A DNA stretch of 64,000 bases from Bradyrhizobium hereditatis (GTDB lineage: Bacteria; Pseudomonadota; Alphaproteobacteria; Rhizobiales; Xanthobacteraceae). Location of the stretch: NCBI RefSeq assembly GCF_020329435.1, contig NZ_JAGKJK010000006.1:372001-436000 (forward strand), read 5' to 3'. Positions within the stretch are counted from its first letter, which is position 1, and each line of letters starts with the position of its first letter. The translations under genes and the position numbers were made by a program. Below, in pieces: positions 1 through 7,976 of the stretch. The notes under the pieces are model-generated. The model was not told where the DNA came from, did no database searches, and saw nothing but the letters and a program-made list of their open reading frames with translations.

Positions 1-2
1 GG

Positions 3-941
3 CGCGTCGGCCTGGTCGCCATGGAATGTGGTCCGACAGTGGTGGCGCACCTGCATGCCGACTGCGAAGAGGGGCAGCCGGTGGTGATGTCGTTGCAACT
101 GGACAAGAGCGGACAGGCCGTGGCCTTCGCGCATCCCGAACGGGAGACCCCCAACATGGCAGACGACAGGCAGTGGCGTGAGATGACGGCCGAGCCGAAA
201 TTCCGGCGCGTTCTCGTAACGAACGGGCGGAGCATCGTCGGCCAGGAAACTGTGGCCGCGCTGAAGGCGGCGGGTGCGTCGATCGTGTTCGTCGGCATCG
301 CCGAGCCCTGGAAGCCGTTTCGCGGCGAGGATGCGTTGCGCGCTCTCGAGGGCGTCGAGATCGTGCCGCTCGATATCGGCGACGAGAAGTCGGTGGCCGA
401 TCTGGCCGCCGATATCGGTGGGAAGGTCGATATTCTCGTAAACACCACCGAACATGTCCGTGCCGGCGGGCTGCTCGATCGTCAAGGCACCAGCATCGTG
501 CGCGACGAGATCGACCAGAGCTACCTCGGCTTCGTACATCTGGCGCAGGCGTTCGGCCCGGCGATGCGGATGCGCGGCTCCGATGGCGTCAACAGTGCCG
601 CCGCCTGGGTTAACATCCTGTCGGTCTATGCGCTCGCGAACTGGCCAGTGTTCGGCGCGTATTCGGCGTCACAGGCCGCCTGTCTGTCATTGTCGCACTC
701 CCTGCGCGCGGAGCTGCGGCCCGGCGGGATCAAGGTGGTGAACGTGTTCACGGGGCCGCTCGATATCGAATGGTTCCAGACGGTGCCGCCGCCGAAGGTC
801 GCGCCTCGGGTAGTGGCGTCGTCAATCGTATCGGCACTCAAGCGCGGACTCGAAGATGTGTTCGTGGGCGACGTCGCCGAAGACATTCGCCAGCGCCTTG
901 CGGCCAATCCCAAGGCGGTCGAGCGAGAGCTTGGGACATAG
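3..941 (+). CDS. SDR-family oxidoreductase with N-terminal extension (5' end off window)
   Basis: Short-chain dehydrogenase/reductase fold, likely NAD(P)-dependent. The frame is open to the left window edge; in-frame ATGs lie at 21 and 156, so the true start is unclear. Numbering from the ATG at 21, the Rossmann start VLVTNGRSIVG is near residues 64-74, the NxxS strand (NILSVYA) near 199-205 and the active-site Tyr at 214. The usual YxxxK reads YSASQ, so the catalytic Lys is replaced by Gln at 218, and the glycine motif is also degenerate. About 60 residues precede the SDR domain. Their pattern (ECGPTVVAHL, LDKSGQAV) hints at the end of a DUF35-like OB-fold, which would make this a fusion; that part is a guess. 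A cyclase-family gene follows after 27 bp in the same direction. Confidence 0.75.
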   Translation, partial: RVGLVAMECGPTVVAHLHADCEEGQPVVMSLQLDKSGQAVAFAHPERETPNMADDRQWREMTAEPKFRRVLVTNGRSIVGQETVAALKAAGASIVFVGIAEPWKPFRGEDALRALEGVEIVPLDIGDEKSVADLAADIGGKVDILVNTTEHVRAGGLLDRQGTSIVRDEIDQSYLGFVHLAQAFGPAMRMRGSDGVNSAAAWVNILSVYALANWPVFGAYSASQAACLSLSHSLRAELRPGGIKVVNVFTGPLDIEWFQTVPPPKVAPRVVASSIVSALKRGLEDVFVGDVAEDIRQRLAANPKAVERELGT

Positions 942-968
942 CAAGCTTGTTGGAGCGGGAGAAGCGCA

Positions 969-1751
969 ATGGACAGCAACAGTCTCATGCAGTTTGCCGG
1001 CGCAATTGCATCCGGCACGGTGCGCGTCGTCGATCTGACCTTCACGCTGAGTCCGGATTTCCCTGTCATTGTGCTGCCGCCGGAATTCGGTCAAGCCGCG
1101 CCCGTCCGCATCCAGCAGATTTCGCGCTATGACGCCAGTGGTCCTGCCTGGTACTGGAACAATCTCAGTTTCGGCGAGCACACCGGAACGCATTTCGACG
1201 CGCCGATTCATTGGTTCACCGGCAAGGATCTGCCGAACAACGCAGTCGATACGCTCCCGGTGCGCGACATGATCGCGCCGGCCTGCGTGATCGATTGCTC
1301 GGCGCAGGCCGCGCAGGACCCGGATTTCCTTTTGACGATACCGGTCGTGGAAGAATGGGAGAGTCGCCACGGACGGATTCCGGAGCGTCATTGGGTCTTG
1401 CTGCGCACCGATTGGTCGAAGAAGAGCTGGCGCGACTACGCCAACCTCAAGGACGACGGCGCGCACACGCCCGGACCGAATGCCGCCGTGATGCGCTGGC
1501 TCGTCGAGGAGCGCGGCATCATCGGTTTCGGCACCGAGACGATTGGAACGGATGCCGGCCAGGCTGGTCATCTCGATCCCCCTTATCCGGCACATCATTT
1601 CCTGCATGGTGGCGGGCGTTACGGTCTGCAATGCCTGTGCAATCTCGATCAGTTGCCGCCGACCGGCGCGGTGATCATCGCAGCGCCACTCAAGATCCAG
1701 AACGGCTCCGGCAGTCCACTGCGCGTGCTTGCGCTGCTGCCCGCGGCTTAG
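969..1751 (+). CDS. Cyclase-family metal-dependent hydrolase (kynurenine formamidase-like)
   Basis: A 260-residue protein of the cyclase family (PF04199), which includes KynB-type kynurenine formamidases and related amide or lactone hydrolases. The metal-binding motif HTGTHFDAPIHW is intact at residues 71-82, with further family positions in WVLLRTDW (about 137-144) and a C-terminal HxxxL segment. No signal peptide is seen, so it should be cytosolic. A binding-protein gene follows after 26 bp and an SDR gene precedes it, suggesting a small catabolic operon with transport. The substrate cannot be read from the sequence. Kynurenine formamidase is one option, but no kynureninase or dioxygenase gene is nearby to support it. 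Confidence 0.85.
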   Translation: MDSNSLMQFAGAIASGTVRVVDLTFTLSPDFPVIVLPPEFGQAAPVRIQQISRYDASGPAWYWNNLSFGEHTGTHFDAPIHWFTGKDLPNNAVDTLPVRDMIAPACVIDCSAQAAQDPDFLLTIPVVEEWESRHGRIPERHWVLLRTDWSKKSWRDYANLKDDGAHTPGPNAAVMRWLVEERGIIGFGTETIGTDAGQAGHLDPPYPAHHFLHGGGRYGLQCLCNLDQLPPTGAVIIAAPLKIQNGSGSPLRVLALLPAA

Positions 1752-1777
1752 CCTTTTCGCTTACATCGAGTGGCATC

Positions 1778-2935
1778 ATGAAAAAGAAGAAGACTCTGTT
1801 GATCAGTGCTGCGCTCTTGCTCGGCATGATGGCGCCGGCGCATGCCGAAATCCTCGTCGGCTTCGTCATCGGGCTGAGCGGGCCGGTGTCCTCGATCGGC
1901 GTGCCGAACGCCAAGGGTTTGGCTGCGGGCCAGGCCTATATCGGTGAGATCGACGGCGAAAAAGTCCGCGTCATCCAGCTTGATGACGGCTCGGATCCCG
2001 CCGCATCGACACGCAACGCCCGCAAGCTGGTTGAGCAGGAGAAGGTCGATTTCCTGATCGGCACGTCGGGCGCCCCGCAAACACTGGCGATGGCGACCGC
2101 TGCCATCGAGATGAGGGTCCCGATGGTGGCGGTCTCGCCGATCGCGCCCGTTTCGGCCGGGGAGGGCGGGCCGTGGGTAGTGCAGACGCCGCAGCCGACG
2201 CCGCTGCTCGTTCAAGGCATCGTCGATCACATGAAGAGCCGCAACGTGAAGACGGTGGCATTCATCGGCTTCTCCGACGCCTTCGGCGACCTGATGTATA
2301 ACTCATTGCTGCAAAGCGCGGAGCCTGCCGGCATCAAGGTGATCGCGAACGAGCGCTATGCGCGTTCCGACAACTCGGTGACCGCACAAGTGCTGCGCGC
2401 GATCTCCGCGCGTCCCGATGCGATCATGCTGGGCGGAACGGGCACGCCAGGCGCGCTGCCCGTGATTGCGTTGTCCGAGCGTGGTTACAAGGGCCCACTC
2501 TACGGCAATCACGGCATGATCAGTGCCGACTTCCTGCGGCTCGCCGGCAAATCCGCTGAAGGCATCATCTGCCCGACCGGCCCGGTGACCGCGGCCGAGC
2601 AACTCCCCGAGAGCAATCCGATCCGCAAGGTCGCGCTTGCGTTCCGCGCGGCCTACGAGAAGGCTAACGGCGAGGCGCCGGCGGACGCGTTTTCACCTTA
2701 TGCGTTCGATGGCTGGCTGGTGTTCATGGATGCCGCCAAGCGCGCAAAGGCATCGGGCGCGGCGCCGGGAACGCCGGCGTTCCGCAACGCGCTGCGCGAG
2801 GCGTTGTTCACCACCAAAGATGTCGTCGGCGCGCATGGCATCTACACTTATACGCCGGCTGATCGCCATGGCGTCGATGGCCGGGCGCGCATCCTTGTCC
2901 AGATCGAAAACGGGAAATACAAGCTGCTGCCCTAA
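1778..2935 (+). CDS. ABC transporter periplasmic binding protein, HAAT (Liv) type
   Basis: A 385-residue type I periplasmic binding protein of the branched-chain amino acid (HAAT) family. It opens with a Sec signal peptide (MKKKKTLLISAALLLGMM, cleavage near AHA-E at about residue 23), followed by the family start (LVGFVIGLSGPVSSIG). The ATG at 1778 is chosen because the signal peptide begins there; the frame is open further upstream but that stretch overlaps the cyclase gene. It is one of two binding-protein genes around the leftward Liv cluster at 4.7-9.3 kb and converges on the ligase gene. It probably feeds the same permease with a different ligand, which is inference. Confidence 0.88.
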   Translation: MKKKKTLLISAALLLGMMAPAHAEILVGFVIGLSGPVSSIGVPNAKGLAAGQAYIGEIDGEKVRVIQLDDGSDPAASTRNARKLVEQEKVDFLIGTSGAPQTLAMATAAIEMRVPMVAVSPIAPVSAGEGGPWVVQTPQPTPLLVQGIVDHMKSRNVKTVAFIGFSDAFGDLMYNSLLQSAEPAGIKVIANERYARSDNSVTAQVLRAISARPDAIMLGGTGTPGALPVIALSERGYKGPLYGNHGMISADFLRLAGKSAEGIICPTGPVTAAEQLPESNPIRKVALAFRAAYEKANGEAPADAFSPYAFDGWLVFMDAAKRAKASGAAPGTPAFRNALREALFTTKDVVGAHGIYTYTPADRHGVDGRARILVQIENGKYKLLP

Positions 2936-2953
2936 AGCGCCGGGGGCCTTGGC

Positions 2954-4576
2954 TCAGGCGTGACGCAGCTTCGCCTTGAGCGCGCGTACATCGATCGCGC
3001 GCTTCTCGTTGACGGAAGCAGCCGCCAGTGTCTTGATCTCGCCGCGGGCGAGCTTGCGTGTCGACGACAGCGGCAATTCCTCAACGATTGCGATATAGCC
3101 GGGCACTTTGTGATAGGCGAGCCGTTCGGCGCAGGTTTTGACGATCTCGGCCGCGAGCGCGGCGGCGTCATCGACCTTGCCGTTCGGCACGATGAACGCA
3201 AAGACCTCTTCGCCGCGGATCTCATCCGGCACGGGTGTCACCGCGCAGCCGCCAATCCGCGCATCCATGTAAAGCGCGCTTTCGACCTCGAGCACGCCGA
3301 TATTTTCGCCGCTACGCCGAACGATGGTCTTCTTGCGATCGAAGAAATAGAGAAGCCCGCCTTCGTCGGCGAAAACGAGATCGCCAGTGTGGAACCAGCC
3401 GTCCTGCCAAGCCGCTTCAGTGGCTTCCTCGTCTTTCAGGTAACCGCTGAAGAATCCGGCGCGGGCATCGTCCCCCTTCGCGCGCACCAGCAATTCGCCG
3501 GGTTTCCCAAGCGCGACATCGGCGCCCTGATCGTCAACGAGGCGATATTCCATCTCCGCGGAAGGCCGCCCCACGCAGCGCGCGCCGAACCCGGCCGGTT
3601 CGCGCGCGGTGGTGGTCGCCGCCGCGCCTCCGGTCTCGGTCATCGCCCAGGCCTCGACGATCGGGATGCGGTAACGCTCCTCGAATGTGGCTCGGTGGCG
3701 GACATCGACGCCCGGCGCAAAAGCGAAGCGCACGCGATGCTGTCTTTCGACTTCTGTTACGGGCAGTTGAAGCAGAATGGCTGGAATGACGCCCAGGCAA
3801 TGGACGACAGTGGCGCCGCTCTCGGCCACGCATTGCCACCAGCGGTTGGCGTGAAAGCGATCGAGTGGCACCACGGCGCCGCCGAGCATCATCATGCCGA
3901 CCGCGCTGCAGCCGAGCGCGTTCATGTGAAACATCGGCAACGGCGTCAGGTTGATTTCGCGGTCCGGCTGCAGTTCGGCGACGCCGCCCTGTGAGAGGTA
4001 CCAGTCGGCGACCTGCAGGAAATAGCGGTTCGAGAGCATGCAGCCCTTGGGCTTCCCGGTGCTGCCTGACGTGAAAAGCAGCGCGCATTCATCACTCAAC
4101 TCGGGACTTTGCGCCGCAATATCCGTGTGGCACGGCGGAATACGGCTATCCGTGTCGATCAGGCGGGCGCGCCCGAGCACGGCATCCTTGGTCACATGCA
4201 TGCGGTCTGCTGTCACTACTAGCAGGTCGGCATTAGAAAGATCGAGCTGAAAAGACAACTCGTCGGGGCGGACTTCGGGATTGATCGGAACGATCGAAAC
4301 CCCGAGCGCGTTGAGCGCCAGCCAATGCAGGAAGAAGACTGGGCGGTTTTCGAGCAGCAACGCAACCCGCGCACCGCGTCCGTAGCCGGCCGCTGCATAT
4401 TCGGTGCAAAGGCGATCGACCTCGGCCTTGAACGCTCCGTAGGCAATGTTGAATCCCTCGGGCGCGTAGGGAAGCTGTGCGCTGGCAGGGGCGAGCAGGA
4501 ATGGCGCGTGCGGCCGCCTTGCGGCCATAGCCGCGAATGCATCGGACGGCGATCGATGGGGAATGTCCCGGCTCAT
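2954..4576 (-). CDS. AMP-forming acyl-CoA ligase (class I adenylate-forming enzyme)
   Basis: A 540-residue ATP-dependent carboxylate-CoA ligase. The P-loop-like A3 motif LFTSGSTGKPKG lies at residues 167-178, followed by AWAMTETG (A5), WFHTGDL (A7), the hinge FFDRKKTIVRRSGENI (A8) and the catalytic Lys in STRKLARGEI (A10) near residue 515. All core motifs look intact. It lies downstream of livF in the leftward transport cluster but is separated by 170 bp that hold a perfect palindrome, so it probably has its own regulated promoter. The likely role is to activate the imported acid as a CoA thioester. Substrate class (aromatic or aliphatic) cannot be told from sequence alone. Confidence 0.88.
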   Translation of the reverse strand: MSRDIPHRSPSDAFAAMAARRPHAPFLLAPASAQLPYAPEGFNIAYGAFKAEVDRLCTEYAAAGYGRGARVALLLENRPVFFLHWLALNALGVSIVPINPEVRPDELSFQLDLSNADLLVVTADRMHVTKDAVLGRARLIDTDSRIPPCHTDIAAQSPELSDECALLFTSGSTGKPKGCMLSNRYFLQVADWYLSQGGVAELQPDREINLTPLPMFHMNALGCSAVGMMMLGGAVVPLDRFHANRWWQCVAESGATVVHCLGVIPAILLQLPVTEVERQHRVRFAFAPGVDVRHRATFEERYRIPIVEAWAMTETGGAAATTTAREPAGFGARCVGRPSAEMEYRLVDDQGADVALGKPGELLVRAKGDDARAGFFSGYLKDEEATEAAWQDGWFHTGDLVFADEGGLLYFFDRKKTIVRRSGENIGVLEVESALYMDARIGGCAVTPVPDEIRGEEVFAFIVPNGKVDDAAALAAEIVKTCAERLAYHKVPGYIAIVEELPLSSTRKLARGEIKTLAAASVNEKRAIDVRALKAKLRHA

Positions 4577-4665
4577 TGCGGACGCAGCTCCTGTTGATGC
4601 CTCCAGCCCCCGGATTCGGCGGCGGGGAGCCCGCGCGGCCCTTGGCTGTGGCGACAGTTTCGTAC

Positions 4666-4685
4666 AATATTTTAAGCCTAAAATA
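4666..4685. promoter_or_regulatory. Perfect AT-rich palindrome, probable operator of the acyl-CoA ligase gene
   Basis: ATATTTTA-AGCC-TAAAATAT: two perfect 8-bp arms with a 4-nt centre, in the 170-bp gap between livF and the leftward ligase gene, about 90 bp upstream of the ligase ATG. It is strikingly AT-rich for this GC-rich DNA. Size and symmetry suit a dimeric repressor of the MarR or GntR type, which often control acid-catabolic operons. The cognate regulator is not in the window. Confidence 0.45.
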
Positions 4686-4746
4686 TCTTATCGGCCAATA
4701 GCTATCTGTCCAAGTCGGCCCGCCGCGATGGTTCGACGGGTCCTCT

Positions 4747-5394
4747 TCAACTCCTCACGCCTACCGATCCGCGGTCAATAGTGAATACGCGATCGAGCAG
4801 ACCGTGCGCGTGCGTCATGCTTGATTCGGCGATAATCACTGACAATCCGGACTTGCGTAGCCCAGAGATCACCTCGGCTAGGCGCCGGGCCAGCACCGGT
4901 GCCACGCCCTCGAACGGCTCATCGAGCAAGAGAAGCTTGCGTCCCGCCATCATCGCCCGACCCAAGGCCACCAGCTTCTGCTGACCGCCTGAGAGCTGCA
5001 AGGCCTTGCGCGCGCGCAAGGTCGTCAGCTCCGGGATGGTGTTGTAGATGTGCGCGAGCTGCACCTTTGCGTCGTCCGCATCCGCGGCCCAGGCAGGCAG
5101 CAGGATATTCTCCTCCGCCGACAGGCCCGGCACAAGCCGCCGGTCCTCAGGCATATAGCCGATGCCGAGCCCCGCGCGACGGTAGGTCGGCAAGTCCGCG
5201 AGCTCCCGGCTCTCGAAGTCGAGCCGTCCGGATGCTCGCGCCTGCAATCCCATGATGGTGCGGAGCAGGGTAGTCTTTCCTGCGCCATTGCGCCCGATCA
5301 GGCCGGCGAACTCGCCTGAGCTGACCTCAAGATCGATGCTGCGCAGAATCGCCACCGCCCCGATCGACACGGAGACGCCCTCAAGCCGCAGCAT
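4747..5394 (-). CDS. ABC transporter ATP-binding protein, LivF type
   Basis: A 215-residue ATPase subunit of a HAAT ABC importer. Walker A GRNGAGKTT is at residues 34-42, the signature LSGGQQKLVALGRAM near 134-148 and Walker B LLLLDEPFEG near 155-164. It overlaps the upstream livG-like gene by 14 bp, so the two are translationally coupled. It would pair with that LivG-like ATPase under the LivH and LivM channel subunits at the inner membrane. It is slightly shorter than typical LivF (about 235 residues), but all nucleotide-binding motifs are present. Confidence 0.9.
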   Translation of the reverse strand: MLRLEGVSVSIGAVAILRSIDLEVSSGEFAGLIGRNGAGKTTLLRTIMGLQARASGRLDFESRELADLPTYRRAGLGIGYMPEDRRLVPGLSAEENILLPAWAADADDAKVQLAHIYNTIPELTTLRARKALQLSGGQQKLVALGRAMMAGRKLLLLDEPFEGVAPVLARRLAEVISGLRKSGLSVIIAESSMTHAHGLLDRVFTIDRGSVGVRS

Positions 5395-6112
5395 GGGGTA
5401 TCTCCTCGCCGATCACGTAGCGGCGCACGTTCTCTGCGCGCAGCACGGTGTCGGGCGATCCGTCCGCGATGATGCTGCCGTCGTAGAACGCCACCACGCG
5501 CCCGGCAAACCGCGCGACGATGTCCATATCGTGTTCGACGAAGATCACCGTTACCCCGGCGACACGCGCCGCGCCCATCACGACGTCCATGATTGCGAAC
5601 TTCTCGTCGGCGGAGACGCCGCTCGTCGGCTCGTCCAGGAGCAGCAGCTTGGAGCGGCTGGACAGGGCCATGGAGACGTCGAGCAACTTGCGGATTCCTT
5701 CGGGCAACAGGCCGGCCTTCTGCGCGGCGTAGGGTGCGAGCTCGAACCTCGCCAGCGTCTCGTCGGCCGCCGCCTGCGGATCGTCCATCGCGGCAATGCT
5801 CTCGGCGACCAGCAGGTTCTCGCGAACGCTCAGCGAATTGAAGAGTTGCGGTATCTGGAATGAGCGCGAGATGCCGAGCTTAGTGATCCGGCGCGGGCTG
5901 AGGCCTACGATGTCGCGTTCGCCGAACAGGATTTGACCGCTGTCGGGCCTGAGATAGCCCGTCACCATGTTGAGAAAGGTCGTCTTGCCGGCGCCGTTGG
6001 CACCGATCAGGCTGACGACGATGCCAGGATCGAACGTCAGGCTGATATCGGCCGCCGCCCTCACGGCGCCGAAGCTCTTCTGCAACCCTTTTGCAGTCAG
6101 CACCGCACTCAT
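5381..6112 (-). CDS. ABC transporter ATP-binding protein, LivG type
   Basis: A 243-residue LivG-type ATPase. Walker A GANGAGKTT is at residues 38-46 and Walker B is LLLLDEPTSGVS. The signature region reads LPEGIRK, a degenerate LSGGQ of the kind usual in LivG proteins. The start is the ATG at 6112, which overlaps the stop of the upstream permease gene in an ATGA arrangement. The same frame stays open much further upstream, but that part is the antisense-frame shadow of the permease gene. It is part of the leftward operon binding protein-livH-livM-livG-livF. Confidence 0.9.
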   Translation of the reverse strand: MSAVLTAKGLQKSFGAVRAAADISLTFDPGIVVSLIGANGAGKTTFLNMVTGYLRPDSGQILFGERDIVGLSPRRITKLGISRSFQIPQLFNSLSVRENLLVAESIAAMDDPQAAADETLARFELAPYAAQKAGLLPEGIRKLLDVSMALSSRSKLLLLDEPTSGVSADEKFAIMDVVMGAARVAGVTVIFVEHDMDIVARFAGRVVAFYDGSIIADGSPDTVLRAENVRRYVIGEEIPHAAA

Positions 6113-7038
6113 GCGGACCTCCGCCGCCGCTCGGCGAGCGTCCACAGGCCGGCCGGCAGGAACATGATAATGGCCAGCATGGCCAGGCCAAGCGACATCT
6201 GCCACACGTTGGGCGCATACTGGCTGGCGATCGTGCGCAGAGCCTCGAAGATGGAGGCTGCCACGAAGGGGGCCAGAATGCTCTGGGTGCCGCCTAGGAT
6301 GGCGATGAACACGAACTCGCCTGAGGTCGTCCAATAGGTCATCTCGGGATCGACATGGCCGACCGCCAATGCCGCCAGGGCGCCGCCCAGGCCCGCCATG
6401 GCACCCGCAATCAGGTAGTTGACATACACCACGCGGTAGGGCGAGGCGCCGAGATAGGCCACCCGCAGCTCGTTGTCGCGCACGCCGGTGGAGAGCCGTC
6501 CCCAGTGTCCGCCCAGCAGCCTGTGCGCCAACAGCGCCACAACCACTGCACAGACCGCGCCGGCAATGAGAAACACCCGCCGCTCCACGCCAGGCGCCAA
6601 GGCAACTCCGAAGAATGTGCGCGCATGGAGGTTGAATCCGTCCGTGCTGCCCAGCGCGGCGCTCTTCACCAACACGCCGTACAGGATCATCGAAAATGCC
6701 AGTGACAGCATGGCAAAGAAGATGTCGCGATACCCCGCGAGCAGCAGGCCGAGCAGGGCGGCCATCAACCCGGCGGCTGCAGCGCCTGCGAGCAGCATCA
6801 CGGCCGCATCGGCAACATGCAGATGATGCGAGAGCAGCGCAGCCGTATAGGCGCCGATGCCGAAGTACAGCCCCTGTCCGAACGAAACGAGCCCGGTGCG
6901 CATCAGCACAAGAAGGCCCAGCACCACCACGCCCTTTGCGAGCGCCAGCATGGCCATGAAAACCAGCCATTGCGGCGCGAGCAGAGCCAACGCTGTCAGC
7001 GCGGCGAGAGAAGCGATTGCGACGATCGCAGCCTTCAT
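6109..7038 (-). CDS. Branched-chain-type ABC transporter permease, LivM type
   Basis: A 309-residue, strongly hydrophobic inner-membrane permease of the LivM family. It has an N-terminal cluster of membrane helices (starting LAALTALALLAPQWLVF), the family-typical FGQGLYFGIGAYTAAL segment near residues 53-68, and a late EAA-like loop (SILAPFVAASIFEALR). It overlaps livH upstream by 4 bp and livG downstream by 4 bp, a tight coupling. With LivH it should form the transmembrane channel for the ligand delivered by the binding protein encoded at the head of the operon. Confidence 0.9.
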   Translation of the reverse strand: MKAAIVAIASLAALTALALLAPQWLVFMAMLALAKGVVVLGLLVLMRTGLVSFGQGLYFGIGAYTAALLSHHLHVADAAVMLLAGAAAAGLMAALLGLLLAGYRDIFFAMLSLAFSMILYGVLVKSAALGSTDGFNLHARTFFGVALAPGVERRVFLIAGAVCAVVVALLAHRLLGGHWGRLSTGVRDNELRVAYLGASPYRVVYVNYLIAGAMAGLGGALAALAVGHVDPEMTYWTTSGEFVFIAILGGTQSILAPFVAASIFEALRTIASQYAPNVWQMSLGLAMLAIIMFLPAGLWTLAERRRRSA

Positions 7039-7931
7039 ATCTTGCGCGCCTCCTGCGCCGCGAACAGTCCCTTCGGGCGCGCAATGAGCACCAGGGCCAT
7101 CACCGCGTAGATGGAGAACAGCTCAGCCTCCGGCCAGTAGCGCACCGTGGCCGAGCGGACGAGGCCGACCAGAAGCGCGCCGAGCGCCGCTCCGCCGAGA
7201 CTGCCGAGACCGCCGATCACCACTACCGCGAAGGCGAGCACGATCACCTCAACACCAATGCCAGGCGTCACGGCGATCGTCGGTGCCGTGAATGCCCCGC
7301 CGAGCGCCGCCAGCGTCGCACCGACGGCGAAGGTGGCGAGATAGACCCGGCTCACGTTGATGCCCATCGCCATGCTCATCTCACGGTCGTGAATGACGGC
7401 GAGCAGCAGCTTGCCCTGGCGCGTGCGATAGAGCGCCCAGGCAAGGGCGAGCCCGGTCGCCAACGCCAATGCGATCAGCAGTACGTTATAGACGGGGTAG
7501 GGCAGGCCGCCGAGCTGAAGATTTCCAGGCAACGCGTAGGGCTCTGGCAGCAGCAACGAGTCCACGCCCCACACCAGCTTGATCACGTCCTCCATGATCA
7601 GGAAGACAGCATAGGTGATCAGTACCAGCACGACCTCGTCCTTGCCGTACATCCACTGCAGCAGGCCACGCTCGATCACCGGACCGACGAGGGAGCCGAC
7701 GAGGACGGCCGCGAGCAGCAGCATCGCGAAGCTGCCGGCCGCCGGCAGTCCGCCACCGAGCCACGCGCCGGCAAGCGAGCAGGCCGCATAGGCGCCCAGG
7801 GCATAGAGGCTGCCATGGGCCACGTTGAGGATGCGCATGACGCCATAGATCAGCGTCAGCCCGGCCGAGATCAGGAACAGCCAGGACGCATAGGTGATGC
7901 CGTCGAAGGCAATGGGTAGGATGCTGCTCAT
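7035..7931 (-). CDS. Branched-chain-type ABC transporter permease, LivH type
   Basis: A 298-residue LivH-family permease. It shows the typical opening (ITYASWLFLISAGLTLIYGVMRILNVAHGSLYALGAY), where the NVAHGSLYALGAY stretch is diagnostic of this family, and a late GGLGSLGGAALGALLVG loop that contacts the ATPases. Multiple membrane helices span the whole length. It is the second gene of the leftward operon, 45 bp after the binding-protein gene, and overlaps livM by 4 bp. Confidence 0.9.
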   Translation of the reverse strand: MSSILPIAFDGITYASWLFLISAGLTLIYGVMRILNVAHGSLYALGAYAACSLAGAWLGGGLPAAGSFAMLLLAAVLVGSLVGPVIERGLLQWMYGKDEVVLVLITYAVFLIMEDVIKLVWGVDSLLLPEPYALPGNLQLGGLPYPVYNVLLIALALATGLALAWALYRTRQGKLLLAVIHDREMSMAMGINVSRVYLATFAVGATLAALGGAFTAPTIAVTPGIGVEVIVLAFAVVVIGGLGSLGGAALGALLVGLVRSATVRYWPEAELFSIYAVMALVLIARPKGLFAAQEARKI

Positions 7932-7976
7932 CGGAAGCCAAGCGGCGGCAGCCTGCAGGGCTGCCGTCCCTGATTG

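Noticed and set aside
1211-1777. In-frame extension upstream of the first binding protein
   Set aside because: It overlaps the cyclase gene in another frame, while the signal peptide and start fit 1778.
6113-7084. Extension of the first LivG-type ATPase frame far upstream
   Set aside because: The extra part lies in another frame over the LivM gene, has no similarity to ATPases, and the ATG at 6112 overlaps the permease stop in the usual ATGA way.
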